Shown here: positions 14,589 to 23,421 of the stretch, one piece after another | Position numbering within the stretch: position 1 is the first letter of the stretch | Layout: every line of letters starts with the position of its first letter | Source: Pseudomonas fluorescens | GTDB taxonomy: Bacteria; Pseudomonadota; Gammaproteobacteria; Pseudomonadales; Pseudomonadaceae | Assembly (NCBI RefSeq): GCF_001648775.1 | Contig: NZ_LVEJ01000036.1 | Coordinates: forward strand, 62,001-126,000 | Direction: 5' to 3' | DNA length: 64,000 bases | The notes under the pieces: model-generated | What the model saw: the letters and a program-made list of their open reading frames with translations, nothing else | Told to the model about the DNA's origin: nothing | Database searches by the model: none | Position numbers and translations under genes: made by a program

Positions 14589-17063
14589 ATGGCAGACACA
14601 TCGTTTTCGCTGATGTACGCCGCGCAAACCGCAGGCGCGGGTTCCGGCTTGTCGGCAGGGGGATCGGCCACAGACAGCCTGGTCAAACCACTGTCCGAAC
14701 TGAAAGAGGCGCTGCTTACGGCCAGCCTGGACATCCGCAGTCTGGTGCGTGAACAGATCAAACTCGGCGCTGTTGTCCTGGGGCTGAACACGGCCCTGGC
14801 ATCATTCAAGGTGCCAGTGGGAACTGCCGCACCGGCGGCAGGCGGCGAAAGCAAGTCAAAGCTCAAGGCTGAGATTGAACAACGCTCGCCTCCTGCCTAC
14901 CTGCAATCGGACATGGCCCTGGAAACCGCCATGGCCCAGCTCAAGCAGGTTCAAGGCCTGAGTGGCGACCTCGACACGCTGTCGAAAGCCAACCTCAAAC
15001 TGGCCACCGACAAACGGGTTTCCGGCAGTGGGGCGACGGTCGTGGATCTGGTGCAGGTCGAAGTCGCGGCTGGCAGGTCCGGGATAGGCGCGGGTCTCAA
15101 GGGCGCCGACAAGGAACAGGTGCTGCTGGACTTTGCCCAGGATGCAGCGGTCAATGCGTCGGCGTTCGGCATCAGCCTGAAGTCGGCCGGTGAAATGCTG
15201 TCGGCCTGGCAAGTCTCGATGAAACTGGATCGCACTCAAGGTCAGTTGCTGGCCGATGCGACTCAGCATTTGGGCAACAGCGGACTGAGTGCGACGGCTG
15301 CCGACATTGGCTCGGTCGTGCAGCAATCCGGCGAGTCGGCCGTTGCAGTGGGGATCCTGCCCGAGCAGTTGGCGGCGCTGTCAGCCGCGTTGCTCAACGC
15401 TGATGTCGACAAGGCCGGTGCCGGCGCGGCGGTGAAAAGTATCAGCGCAGCCTTGGGCAAAGGCAGCCAAGGCTCGGCGGCCGAGCAGTCGGCGTGGAAG
15501 GCGTTGGGACTTGATCCCGGCAAGTTGACCGAAAACGCACCGGACAACCTTGTCAAAGCGTTGGCGGCATTGAAGCAACAACCGGCAGAGCAGCAAACGG
15601 AGCTGATCAAGACACTTTTCAGTGGCGACGACGGTGTACGCAAACTGCTGGCGAAACCCGAAGACCTGCAAAAGGCGTTTTCGCGGGTTTCTCCGGCCAA
15701 GCTGGAAGGAACGTCGACGCTTGTGCCCTCGCAAGCGACCCAGAGCACCCTCGCATCGCCATTCAAGGGTGAGAGGGGCGTGCGACAGTGGATGGGCACA
15801 GCCGGGGAGGCGCATACGCCGCTTTCATTGCTCAAGCCCAACGATCCACTGACACCGGCTTACAGCGGCGCGATTGAACGCAGCGCCGAGCCTGCGGGCA
15901 AAGACCCTCAGCGAAGCTGGAACGCGTTCGATGCCAGTCTCAATCGTCTGATCACGGCGTTGGCGCCGGATGCGACCGGCACGCTGGACTCGCTGACGAA
16001 TATGACCAATGGCGTGGCCGATATGGCTGAAGCCCATCCCAAGACCTCGACGGCATTGGCCCTTGCGGGCGCTGGACTGTCGGCCATCGTGGTGGCGGTG
16101 ATGGCCAAGGCATTCGGCAATTTCACCGACAAACTGCTCAAGGGCGTCGCTTCAAAATTGCCGCTCGGTCTTGGCGGTTTGATTGCCGATATTGAAGACC
16201 CGAAAGCCAAGAAAACGTCTGCCGGAAACGGCGCGGGCCATGACTGCTGCTGTCAACCGCTGGGCGGTGGGGCGGGCGACAAACTCAAGCCTCGCCGGTC
16301 AAGCATCAAGCCTCGAGTCCGACGTGAACAAACCGGTCGAGGCGGGAAAAGCCCCCGTACGGTGACCCCTCGGCCACCACGGATCAGTGCGCCGCCGGTG
16401 TCGCCGGCACAAACCGTTCTGCCGCGCATGTCCGGCACGTCCTGGCCGGCAAGCATGACGGCATTTGCAGGGTCATCAGCCGTCAGTCCTGCACCGGCCG
16501 CTTCACTGTCCGGTTCTTACGCCAGGACAGGCAGACTGCTTGCCAAACGGGCACCGCCGCTGCGGTTGCTCAGTGCCGGATATGAAATGGTCACCGGCGT
16601 CATGAACGGCGATAAGCGTGCCGTCGTATCGTCCGGTGCCTCGTTGGCCGGGTCTTCTGCCGGGGCCGCCGTCGGTGCAGCGCTTGGCACGTTGATTTTT
16701 CCCGGTGTGGGCACGGCAATTGGCGGGTGGCTCGGAAGCATGGCGGGGGGCGCCATCGGGGATTCCCTGGGCGACAAGCTAGGGACACAAGTCGATCGTC
16801 TCGGCTCACCTGCACAGGTCAGTGAAAACCTCATCGCGACCGCGGCCACCTCTACGATCCCCGGGGCACCTGCCACCACCGCCGCCAGCCAGCCGGTCAC
16901 GTTCAACTCAACCATTAACATCAATGGTCAGGACCAGACCAGCGCCCAGGCACTGGCCAATCTGGTGGTGCAAACAACCATGGGGCAGTTGGGCCAGATC
17001 ATGCCGACCAATCCCCTCGCCACACGACGTGACGCAGCCCTGACCGATGGAGTCGCCACATGA
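14589..17063 (+). CDS. tailocin A: tape measure protein (T)
   Basis: 824 residues starting MADTSFSLMYAAQTAGAGSG. It has helical and Ala-rich segments, a membrane-like stretch ALALAGAGLSAIVVAVMAKA and a Gly/Ala-rich pair of segments (AGSSAGAAVGAALGTLIFPG...GGWLGSMAGGAIGDSLG), typical of tape measures that set tail length and may enter the target membrane. AGGAG lies before the ATG at 14589. Around 16216-16400 the protein turns Arg/Pro/Cys-rich (GHDCCCQPLGG), unlike its surroundings; the +1 frame there reads more like a tape measure, so a compensated double frameshift is possible. Confidence 0.88.
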   Translation: MADTSFSLMYAAQTAGAGSGLSAGGSATDSLVKPLSELKEALLTASLDIRSLVREQIKLGAVVLGLNTALASFKVPVGTAAPAAGGESKSKLKAEIEQRSPPAYLQSDMALETAMAQLKQVQGLSGDLDTLSKANLKLATDKRVSGSGATVVDLVQVEVAAGRSGIGAGLKGADKEQVLLDFAQDAAVNASAFGISLKSAGEMLSAWQVSMKLDRTQGQLLADATQHLGNSGLSATAADIGSVVQQSGESAVAVGILPEQLAALSAALLNADVDKAGAGAAVKSISAALGKGSQGSAAEQSAWKALGLDPGKLTENAPDNLVKALAALKQQPAEQQTELIKTLFSGDDGVRKLLAKPEDLQKAFSRVSPAKLEGTSTLVPSQATQSTLASPFKGERGVRQWMGTAGEAHTPLSLLKPNDPLTPAYSGAIERSAEPAGKDPQRSWNAFDASLNRLITALAPDATGTLDSLTNMTNGVADMAEAHPKTSTALALAGAGLSAIVVAVMAKAFGNFTDKLLKGVASKLPLGLGGLIADIEDPKAKKTSAGNGAGHDCCCQPLGGGAGDKLKPRRSSIKPRVRREQTGRGGKSPRTVTPRPPRISAPPVSPAQTVLPRMSGTSWPASMTAFAGSSAVSPAPAASLSGSYARTGRLLAKRAPPLRLLSAGYEMVTGVMNGDKRAVVSSGASLAGSSAGAAVGAALGTLIFPGVGTAIGGWLGSMAGGAIGDSLGDKLGTQVDRLGSPAQVSENLIATAATSTIPGAPATTAASQPVTFNSTININGQDQTSAQALANLVVQTTMGQLGQIMPTNPLATRRDAALTDGVAT

Positions 17064-17443
17064 AACAACAAATGGCCCTGGGCAGTTTCATCTTTGGCCT
17101 GTCACGCGGCTTTGCCTACAGCAGTTTTCTGCGCAAGTCCGACGGCGGCTGGACGGAACTGCAGATTCTCACCAGCAAACCCAAGTCCCATCAAATTGGC
17201 CAGAAACCCGAAACCCTGACCATCACCGGTAAATCAATGTACGCGGTGGCCATGGATCGGCTGGATGAGCTGCGGGCGCTGCAAGCCCTTCGTGTGCCGC
17301 TGCCGCTGATTGATGGTATCGGCCGTAATTGGGGCCTGTGGCGAATCACCATGGTTCAGGAAACCCAGACCTGCATCATCGATGATGGTACGGCGATGGT
17401 GGTCGACTGGACCCTTGAACTGGCGGAGTTCAACAATGCGTAA
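17060..17443 (+). CDS. tailocin A: tail protein U
   Basis: 127 residues starting MKQQMALGSFIFGLSRGFAY, with QKPETLTITGKSMYAVAMDR and a C-terminal VVDWTLELAEFNNA, as in the P2 gpU family. P2 gpU is a tail-tip component. ATGA overlap with the tape measure stop; its own stop overlaps the X start (ATGCGTAA). Confidence 0.92.
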   Translation: MKQQMALGSFIFGLSRGFAYSSFLRKSDGGWTELQILTSKPKSHQIGQKPETLTITGKSMYAVAMDRLDELRALQALRVPLPLIDGIGRNWGLWRITMVQETQTCIIDDGTAMVVDWTLELAEFNNA

Positions 17444-17648
17444 GGTACGAAGCATGGCTGGCGATTCGGTGAATCTGTTGCTGTACCGCGAAACCGGTCG
17501 CAGCGATGACAGCGCCGAAGAATCCCTGTGGAAACTCAACCCGACCCTGGCCGAACGGGGTCCGATTCTGCCGGCAGGTGTCTGGGTGGCACTGCCGGAA
17601 CTCGACAGCAAACCCGCCGCGATCAAACCGGTTCTGGCCTGGGATTAG
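17436..17648 (+). CDS. tailocin A: tail protein X
   Basis: 70 residues from MRKVRSMAGDSVNLLLYRET to KPVLAWD. The pattern GDSVNLLLYRETG...LWKLNPTLAERGPILPAGVWVALPE is the LysM-like Phage_tail_X family (P2 gpX, 67 residues), a small hub protein. Overlaps U by eight bases, in the conserved U-X-D order. Confidence 0.9.
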   Translation: MRKVRSMAGDSVNLLLYRETGRSDDSAEESLWKLNPTLAERGPILPAGVWVALPELDSKPAAIKPVLAWD

Positions 17649-17656
17649 GAGGCTGC

Positions 17657-18685
17657 ATGACACAGGGATTTACTCCGGCGATCGAAATCTACGGGGCCAA
17701 CAAAGACCTGCTGAATCAGCGTCTGATCAGTTGGGAACACATTGATGCTGCCGGTATGGAGTCCGATCAACTGACGCTGGTGATCGACCTGGAAGGCCTC
17801 GAAGGCTTGCCGACCCTGGGCGTAACCATCGGCCTGCGGGTGGGTTATCTGGAGTCCGGGCTGGTCGAAAAGGGTCAGTTCAAGGTGACTAGACTGACAC
17901 CCACGCTGTTCCCGCTGCGCCTGACGCTGGTCGCTACGGCCGCGCCTTTCAGCGGCAAGGACGAAACCGGATTCAAGGAACGGCGTACGGCCAGTCATGG
18001 ACCCACGACGCTTGGCGGGCTGTTTAGGAAACTGGTTGAGCGGCACGGTTTTTCGCCGCGCGTCGATCCCGAACTGGCGCTGATCCGGGTTGCTCATGTC
18101 GACCAGTCGAACGAAACCGACATGAGCTTCATCACGCGACTGGCAAAGAAATATGACGCGGTGGCCAAACCGTTCAACGACCTCTACGTGCTGGCGAAAC
18201 CGGCGCAGCTGAAAAACCTCTCGGGCCAGGTGATACCGGACGTCAGGCTGTCGGTGACCAGCAACAATCGACCGGGTGATCACGCCTTCATCAGCGCCAC
18301 ACTGGAAGAGACCGCTCGCACCCAGAACCAGGGTTGCAAGACCTGCTTCTGGGACGTCGCAGCCGGCAAACTGCGCGAGGTGATAACCGGTTCCGGGCCC
18401 TACAAGGTCATTCGCCAGAAACAGTCCAGTGAAGAAGAGGCCAAAGCCATCGGCGAAGCCGAAGTGCGCAAGATGCTGCGCGAGAAATACAAGCTGAAGG
18501 TCACCTGCCCGGGCGATCCGTTACTGGCTGCCGAAGGCCTGTTGGTACTCGATGACACCTGGCCTGATTTCATGCGCGGCCGCTGGTCGATCGAAAAGGT
18601 CACCGCCAGCGGCAAACGCGAGGAAAGCTATCGCTGCCTGATCGAAGCAACCGGCCTCGGCCCCAAGGCGGACGCCAAAGCCTGA
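17657..18685 (+). CDS. tailocin A: baseplate hub protein D (late control D family)
   Basis: 342 residues starting MTQGFTPAIEIYGANKDLLN, with LSVTSNNRPGDHAFISATLE and the C-terminal KVTCPGDPLLAAEGLLVLDD...WSIEKVTASG typical of P2 gpD, the baseplate hub on which the spike sits. AGGAGG precedes the ATG. It is the last gene of tailocin A. In R-pyocin clusters the endolysin follows D; here tailocin B intervenes. The 78 bases to the next gene show no terminator. Confidence 0.93.
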   Translation: MTQGFTPAIEIYGANKDLLNQRLISWEHIDAAGMESDQLTLVIDLEGLEGLPTLGVTIGLRVGYLESGLVEKGQFKVTRLTPTLFPLRLTLVATAAPFSGKDETGFKERRTASHGPTTLGGLFRKLVERHGFSPRVDPELALIRVAHVDQSNETDMSFITRLAKKYDAVAKPFNDLYVLAKPAQLKNLSGQVIPDVRLSVTSNNRPGDHAFISATLEETARTQNQGCKTCFWDVAAGKLREVITGSGPYKVIRQKQSSEEEAKAIGEAEVRKMLREKYKLKVTCPGDPLLAAEGLLVLDDTWPDFMRGRWSIEKVTASGKREESYRCLIEATGLGPKADAKA

Positions 18686-18763
18686 TCCTGCGCGACTTCA
18701 CCGCGACAGATATCCCTGTAGGCGTGAGTCCTGCGGTCACTCCCCTAATTCCGGAACACCACC

Positions 18764-19348
18764 ATGAAGATCACCCCGATCCTCACGCAATTGCGTGGGC
18801 AATGCCCTGGGCTTGCCAATCACATTTCGGTGGGTGTCGATCTGGCGTTGCTGCAAGGCAACCCCGATCTGCCAACACCTTCGGCTCACGTGCTGCCGCT
18901 GGCCGATCTGGCCAGCGACAGCATCGCGCAAAACCTCATCCGCCAACCGATTCGCGAGCGCTTCGAAATCGTCCTCGTGCTTGATGCCGCCGACGCTACA
19001 AAAGCGCTGGATCTGTTGCACGACCTGCGCGCCGAACTGTGGCGTGCGCTGGTGGGATTCAAGCTTGATGCCACCTACAGCGCCATCGTCTACGACGGCG
19101 GCGAACTGGTCTCGATCAACAGCAGCCGCGCCTTCTATCGGCTGCGCTTTTTTGCCGAGTTCCAGCTCGGCCGCAATCTGCCGAGTCAGCCTGCGGAGAG
19201 TTGGCACGAACGCGAACTGGACGGTTTGTCGTCCTTTACCGGGGCCACCGTACGGGTCGATGCGATCGATCCGGCCGATCCCAACCTGAAACGCCCGGGC
19301 CCCGATGGGCGGGTGGAAATGACTTTCTCTGGAGACGTAACCCCATGA
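18764..19348 (+). CDS. tailocin B: tail terminator (Gp37-like)
   Basis: 194 residues starting MKITPILTQLRGQCPGLANH. The HVLPLADLASDS and RERFEIVLVLDAADATKALD segments and the C-terminal GATVRVDAIDPADPNLKRPG resemble Gp37-like proteins of Mu-like tails, which close the tube. It is the first gene of tailocin B and overlaps the next by four bases (ATGA). No promoter is recognised in front of it, so it is probably read from the tailocin A transcript. Confidence 0.72.
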   Translation: MKITPILTQLRGQCPGLANHISVGVDLALLQGNPDLPTPSAHVLPLADLASDSIAQNLIRQPIRERFEIVLVLDAADATKALDLLHDLRAELWRALVGFKLDATYSAIVYDGGELVSINSSRAFYRLRFFAEFQLGRNLPSQPAESWHERELDGLSSFTGATVRVDAIDPADPNLKRPGPDGRVEMTFSGDVTP

Positions 19349-19524
19349 GCAAACGCATCACCGTGCAGCCGGCTGTTGGCCGTGCCGTACCTGACCCGGA
19401 AGCAGGCGATCTGCTGCCGCTGGAAGGCCGTGAAGTGCTGGACAGCGCCTGGTGGCGCCGGCGTCTGACCGACGGCGATATCACCCTCAAAACCGCAACA
19501 GCCAAACAAAAGGGAGCCAAATAA
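19345..19524 (+). CDS. tailocin B: DUF2635 protein
   Basis: 59 residues: MSKRITVQPAVGRAVPDPEA, then LLPLEGREVLDSAWWRRRL and a Lys-rich tail. This is the DUF2635 family, small proteins always placed just before the Mu-type sheath gene; function unknown. ATGA overlap upstream and TAATG overlap with the sheath gene downstream. Confidence 0.88.
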   Translation: MSKRITVQPAVGRAVPDPEAGDLLPLEGREVLDSAWWRRRLTDGDITLKTATAKQKGAK

Positions 19525-21020
19525 TGGCGATCGGATTCAGCAACATTCCTGCGGACATTCGTGTACCGCTGTTTTATGCCGAGATGGACAACTCGGCCGC
19601 CAATAGCGCGAGCTCGGCCATGCGTCGTTTGATCGTCGCTCAGGTCAACGACAACATCGCGCCGGCCGATGCCGGCAAACTGATGCTGGTGTCCAGTGTG
19701 GCGTTGGCCAAGAGCATCGGCGGACAGGGCTCGATGCTCGCTTCGATGTACGAGACCTTCCGCAAAGCCGACCCGATCGGTGAGATCTGGTGCCTGCCGC
19801 TGCACAATGCTGAAGGCAGCATCGCCAAAGGTGTCCTGACCCTGACCGGTGCCGCCACTCAGGCCGGCGTACTTAACCTGTATGTCGGTGGTGTGCGGGT
19901 GCAAGCCACCATCGTCACCGGCGCCACGGCAGCCCAGGCGGCCACTGCGCTGGCGCTGAAAATCAATGCGACTGCCGATTTGCCCGTCAGCGCTGTCGCT
20001 GCCGAAGGCGTGGTGACTCTGAGCGCCAAATGGACCGGCGAAAGCGCTAACGACATCAGTCTGCAATTCAATCGCCTCGGCAAGAGCAACGGTGAAGAGA
20101 CTCCGGCTGGGCTGGTCACCGCCATTACGCCGATGACCGGCGGTGTCGGTGTTCCGGATCAGGTCGCGGCTATCGCTGCACTGGGTGATGAACCGTTCGA
20201 ATTCATCTGCCTGCCATGGTCGGATCTGGCCACCCTCAACACTTGGCAAGCGGTCATGGATGACAGCACCGGTCGCTGGTCGTGGGCCAAGCAATTGTTC
20301 GGTCACGTCTACAGCGCCAAGCGCGGTACCGTCGGCACATTGGTCGCTGCAGGCCAGGCGCGCAACGACCAGCACACGACGATTCAGGCGCTGGAGCCGG
20401 GCGTTCCGCAGCCGGTCTGGGTTCAGGCCGCGGCATTGGCTGCACGCACCGCGGTGTTCATCTCCGCCGATGCCAGCCGTCCAACGCAAAGCGGCAGTCT
20501 GCCGGGCGTTGACCCAGCACCCGCGAGCGAGCGCTTCACCCTGACCGAGCGTCAGTCGCTGCTCAACTACGGCATCGCCACCGCCTACTACGAAGGCGGC
20601 TACGTGCGCATTCAGCGCTCGATCACCACCTACCAGAAGAACGCTTTTGGCCAGGCCGACAACTCCTATCTGGACAGCGAAACCATGCACCAGTCGGCGT
20701 TCATCGTGCGTCGTCTGCAAAGCGTGATCACCAGCAAATACGGCCGGCACAAACTGGCGTCGGACGGCACCCGTTTCGGCGCCGGCCAACCGATCGTGAC
20801 GCCAGCGACCATTCGCGGTGAGCTGATCGCGCAGTACGCCAAGCTCGAACTGGAAGGTCACGTCGAAAATGCCGAGCTGTTCGCCGAGCACCTGATCGTC
20901 GAGCGCGACGTGCAGGATCCGAGCCGCGTGAACGTGCTGTTCCCGCCGGATTACATCAATGGTCTGCGCGTGTTTGCACTGCTCAACCAATTCCGTCTGC
21001 AGTACGACGACGCGGCTTGA
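19524..21020 (+). CDS. tailocin B: tail sheath protein (Mu gpL-like)
   Basis: 498 residues, as in Mu gpL (495). MAIGFSNIPADIRVPLFYAE opens the family; the C-terminal GRHKLASDGTRFGAGQPIVT and RDVQDPSRVNVLFPPDYING are also typical. It is a contractile sheath distinct from and longer than that of tailocin A (388), so the two particles are built from unrelated subfamilies. Start fixed by the TAATG junction. Confidence 0.95.
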   Translation: MAIGFSNIPADIRVPLFYAEMDNSAANSASSAMRRLIVAQVNDNIAPADAGKLMLVSSVALAKSIGGQGSMLASMYETFRKADPIGEIWCLPLHNAEGSIAKGVLTLTGAATQAGVLNLYVGGVRVQATIVTGATAAQAATALALKINATADLPVSAVAAEGVVTLSAKWTGESANDISLQFNRLGKSNGEETPAGLVTAITPMTGGVGVPDQVAAIAALGDEPFEFICLPWSDLATLNTWQAVMDDSTGRWSWAKQLFGHVYSAKRGTVGTLVAAGQARNDQHTTIQALEPGVPQPVWVQAAALAARTAVFISADASRPTQSGSLPGVDPAPASERFTLTERQSLLNYGIATAYYEGGYVRIQRSITTYQKNAFGQADNSYLDSETMHQSAFIVRRLQSVITSKYGRHKLASDGTRFGAGQPIVTPATIRGELIAQYAKLELEGHVENAELFAEHLIVERDVQDPSRVNVLFPPDYINGLRVFALLNQFRLQYDDAA

Positions 21021-21045
21021 TCAGCGTGTTTGACGTCAAGCATTC

Positions 21046-21069
21046 AGCCCACCTCGCGTGGGCTTTTTT
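21046..21069 (+). terminator. hairpin between sheath and tube genes of tailocin B
   Basis: AGCCCAC-CTCGC-GTGGGCTTTTTT stem with a T run, 26 bases after the sheath stop. Inside an operon it probably causes partial termination or stabilises the upstream mRNA, adjusting sheath against tube levels. Confidence 0.75.
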
Positions 21070-21087
21070 ATTCAAGGGAGTAACACC

Positions 21088-21435
21088 ATGGGTCAACTGA
21101 TTGCAGGCACCTGCTACGTCAAAGTCGACGGCGCGCAACTGACTATCAATGGCGGCTGCGAAGCCCCGCTGATGGCCGTTAAACGTGAGACCGTCGTACC
21201 GGGCTTCTACAAGGAAACCGACATCGCGCCGTCGTTCAAAGTGACCGCGTTGCACACCGCCGACTTCCCGCTGAAGAAGCTGATCGAAGGCACCGACATC
21301 ACCGTTACCTGCGAATTCAGCAACGGCAAAGTCTACGTGCTGGCCGGCGCCTATCTGGTTGAGGAGCCAGTCTCCAAAGGCGACGACGCCACCATCGAAC
21401 TGAAATTCGAAGGCATCAAGGGGACCTGGCAATGA
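21088..21435 (+). CDS. tailocin B: tail tube protein (Mu gpM-like)
   Basis: 115 residues starting MGQLIAGTCYVKVDGAQLTI, with FYKETDIAPSFKVTALHTAD and VEEPVSKGDDATIELKFEGI; the short Mu-type tube family (Mu gpM, about 118 residues), much shorter than tube A. AAGGGAG lies before the ATG. ATGA overlap with the next gene. Confidence 0.93.
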   Translation: MGQLIAGTCYVKVDGAQLTINGGCEAPLMAVKRETVVPGFYKETDIAPSFKVTALHTADFPLKKLIEGTDITVTCEFSNGKVYVLAGAYLVEEPVSKGDDATIELKFEGIKGTWQ

Positions 21436-21728
21436 GCGGCGCCGTGAAGCTTCAAGTTGCCATCGAAGCTCACGGCGAGCCCCTGACCGAACTCGTCCTG
21501 CGCCGTCCGACGGTGCAGGAAGTGCGAGCGATCAAGGCGCTGCCGTACAAGATCGACAAGAGCGAAGAAGTCAGCCTCGACATGGACGTGGCGGCCAAAT
21601 ACATCGCCGTGTGCGCCGGCATTCCGCCGTCGTCGGTCAACCAGCTCGATCTGGCTGACCTCAATGCGCTGAGCTGGGCCGTTGCGAGTTTTTTCATGAG
21701 TGCGGCGTCGGCGCCATCACCGACCTGA
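21432..21728 (+). CDS. tailocin B: tail assembly chaperone (gp41-like, zero-frame product)
   Basis: 98 residues starting MSGAVKLQVAIEAHGEPLTE, with LVLRRPTVQEVRAIKALPYK; the gp41-type tail assembly chaperone. The zero frame ends shortly after a slippery run at 21689-21695 with a low-quality tail (MSAASAPSPT), while the -1 frame continues with a sensible helix to 21859. Confidence 0.88.
   Translation: MSGAVKLQVAIEAHGEPLTELVLRRPTVQEVRAIKALPYKIDKSEEVSLDMDVAAKYIAVCAGIPPSSVNQLDLADLNALSWAVASFFMSAASAPSPT
21689..21695 (+). promoter_or_regulatory. candidate -1 programmed frameshift site, tailocin B
   Basis: T TTT TTC in the zero frame (AGT TTT TTC ATG), an X XXY YYZ heptamer. A -1 slip fuses the chaperone to the overlapping downstream frame. 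Equivalent frameshifts are known at the same place in Mu-like and lambda-like tails. Confidence 0.75.
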
Positions 21729-21859
21729 TCGCCGTCGCCTATGACCTGGCCTGGTTCTGGAAGGTTGACCCCGAACAGATGATGGCCAGGCCACTGGATG
21801 TGCTCCGCGAATCGCTGGAGCACGCGCAACGGATCAATGCGATGCAGCAGGTGCAGTGA
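21695..21859 (+). CDS. tailocin B: chaperone extension read after a -1 frameshift
   Basis: After the slip the frame reads HECGVGAITDLIAVAYDLAW and ends NAMQQVQ, adding 54 residues (142 in total). The motif AYDLAWFWKVDPEQMMARPL is typical of the second half of this chaperone family. No start codon of its own is convincing. The stop overlaps the tape measure ATG (TGATG). Confidence 0.8.
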   Translation, partial: HECGVGAITDLIAVAYDLAWFWKVDPEQMMARPLDVLRESLEHAQRINAMQQVQ

Positions 21860-23421
21860 TGGCAGACGAAGAAAGCAAAGTGAAAACACCGGTGCTGATC
21901 ACGGGCATCGATGAACTGTCGCCCAAACTCGGCGCGTTGCGAGCGAAGGTCGAGAGCTTCAAGAAAAACCTCGAACAGACCGGTCTGGGCAAACTGGACA
22001 TCAGCGGTCTGTTCAAGGGCGGCAGCGTGATCACGCCATTCGTGGACGGGATCAAGTCGGCGGCAGCGTTTCAGGGCAAATTGACCGAAGTCAGCGACAC
22101 GGCAAAAACCGTCGACTTGCCCGCCGCACCGAAAGTCGCTGCACAGAACATGAACGTGTTCAGTGCGTCGATGGAGAAGGTTTCCAACGCGGTGAACGCC
22201 GCGCTGGTGCCAGCGGTGGGTGCCGTGGTCGTCGGACTTGAGCCGTTGATGACCGGGGTTGGCAGCCTGCTCAATGACAATCCTGAGTTGGTACAAGGTC
22301 TGGCGGCGGGGGCCATTGCCTTCTCGGCGATGCAAACCGCCGTGACGGGTGCGACCCAGGTGTTCGATGTGATGAGCATGGTGATGAAAGCCAATCCGGT
22401 CATGCTGATTGCCACCGGCATTGCCTTGGCCGCCGGACTGATCGTGGCTTACTGGAAACCGATCTCGACGTTTTTCATTGGACTCTGGCAGAAAATCGCC
22501 CCGGTAGTGATCCCGATGGCCGAGTTCTTCAAGGCGATGTTCAGCTACACGCCACTGGGGCTGTTGATCAGCAATTGGGGGCCGGTCACGGCATTTTTCT
22601 CGGCATTGTGGGAGGGCCTCAAGGCTGTTACCGCGCCGGTGATCGAGTTCTACAAGACCTTGTTCAACTATTCGCCGCAAGGGCTGATTGTGAATAACTG
22701 GGGGCCATTGGTGGGCTTGTTCTCATCGATCTGGGATTTACTCAGAGCGGTGTCGGTGCCCGTAAAGGCTTTCCTCCAGCAATTTTTTGACTGGTCGCCG
22801 CTTGAAGTGATTCAAGCGATCTGGGGCGGTGTCGTCACGGCATTCACCACGATCTGGGATTACATCAAACTGCCGTTCGTGGCCATGTATGCCGTTATTC
22901 GCGAGCAGTTGGGGTGGTCGCCACTGGAAAAAATCATCGAAAACTGGGAACCGGTCACGGCGTGGATTGAAAAGTGGTCGCAGAAATTCCAGGATGCCAT
23001 CGCGCCGATCAAGGCCTTTTTCAACGGTGGTTTCGGTGAGCTGATTGCCGACGCCAAGGCGCGGGTGGATGTCTTTACCCAAGCTCAACTGAGCACCAAC
23101 GCCGAAGGCAAGGGCGAACTGGCCCCGGTGTTTTTCAAAAGCAACAGCGCGTCGTCAGCCAGCGAGTTACCGACACCGGGAACCTCGCCGGAAAAGCCAG
23201 TCTTGCAGGCCGGCTCGCTGTCGCAAACCTCTAACACCCTGATCCAGCAAAGCGCACTCAACAACCGTACGCAACTCGAAGGCGGCTTGACCGTGCGCTT
23301 CGAAAATGCGCCGGCGGGGCTGCGCACCGATCAACCGCAAACCAATCAACCGGGCCTGGCACTGTCGTCGCGCATCGGCTATCGCTCGCTGTCCATGGGA
23401 GGTTCCAATGAACTGGCGTGA
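21859..23421 (+). CDS. tailocin B: tape measure protein with a 41-residue repeat
   Basis: 520 residues starting MADEESKVKTPVLITGIDEL. Membrane-like segments at about 111-128, 145-160 and 180-198 precede four repeats beginning at residues 228, 269, 310 and 351, each with the pattern F-x-(Y/W)-(S/T)-P-L/Q-x2-(L/I)-I-x2-x-W, spaced exactly 41 residues apart. A helical and then Ser/Thr-rich tail follows. It should set the length of tail B and is 304 residues shorter than tape measure A. Overlaps the next gene by 14 bases. Confidence 0.9.
   Translation: MADEESKVKTPVLITGIDELSPKLGALRAKVESFKKNLEQTGLGKLDISGLFKGGSVITPFVDGIKSAAAFQGKLTEVSDTAKTVDLPAAPKVAAQNMNVFSASMEKVSNAVNAALVPAVGAVVVGLEPLMTGVGSLLNDNPELVQGLAAGAIAFSAMQTAVTGATQVFDVMSMVMKANPVMLIATGIALAAGLIVAYWKPISTFFIGLWQKIAPVVIPMAEFFKAMFSYTPLGLLISNWGPVTAFFSALWEGLKAVTAPVIEFYKTLFNYSPQGLIVNNWGPLVGLFSSIWDLLRAVSVPVKAFLQQFFDWSPLEVIQAIWGGVVTAFTTIWDYIKLPFVAMYAVIREQLGWSPLEKIIENWEPVTAWIEKWSQKFQDAIAPIKAFFNGGFGELIADAKARVDVFTQAQLSTNAEGKGELAPVFFKSNSASSASELPTPGTSPEKPVLQAGSLSQTSNTLIQQSALNNRTQLEGGLTVRFENAPAGLRTDQPQTNQPGLALSSRIGYRSLSMGGSNELA

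Noticed and set aside
18686..18763. Separate promoter or terminator between tailocins A and B
   Set aside because: No convincing -35/-10 pair, operator dyad or hairpin with T run could be found in the 78 bases.
19236..20990. 584-residue minus-strand frame over sheath B
   Set aside because: Antisense to a clear sheath gene; no domain and no start signal.
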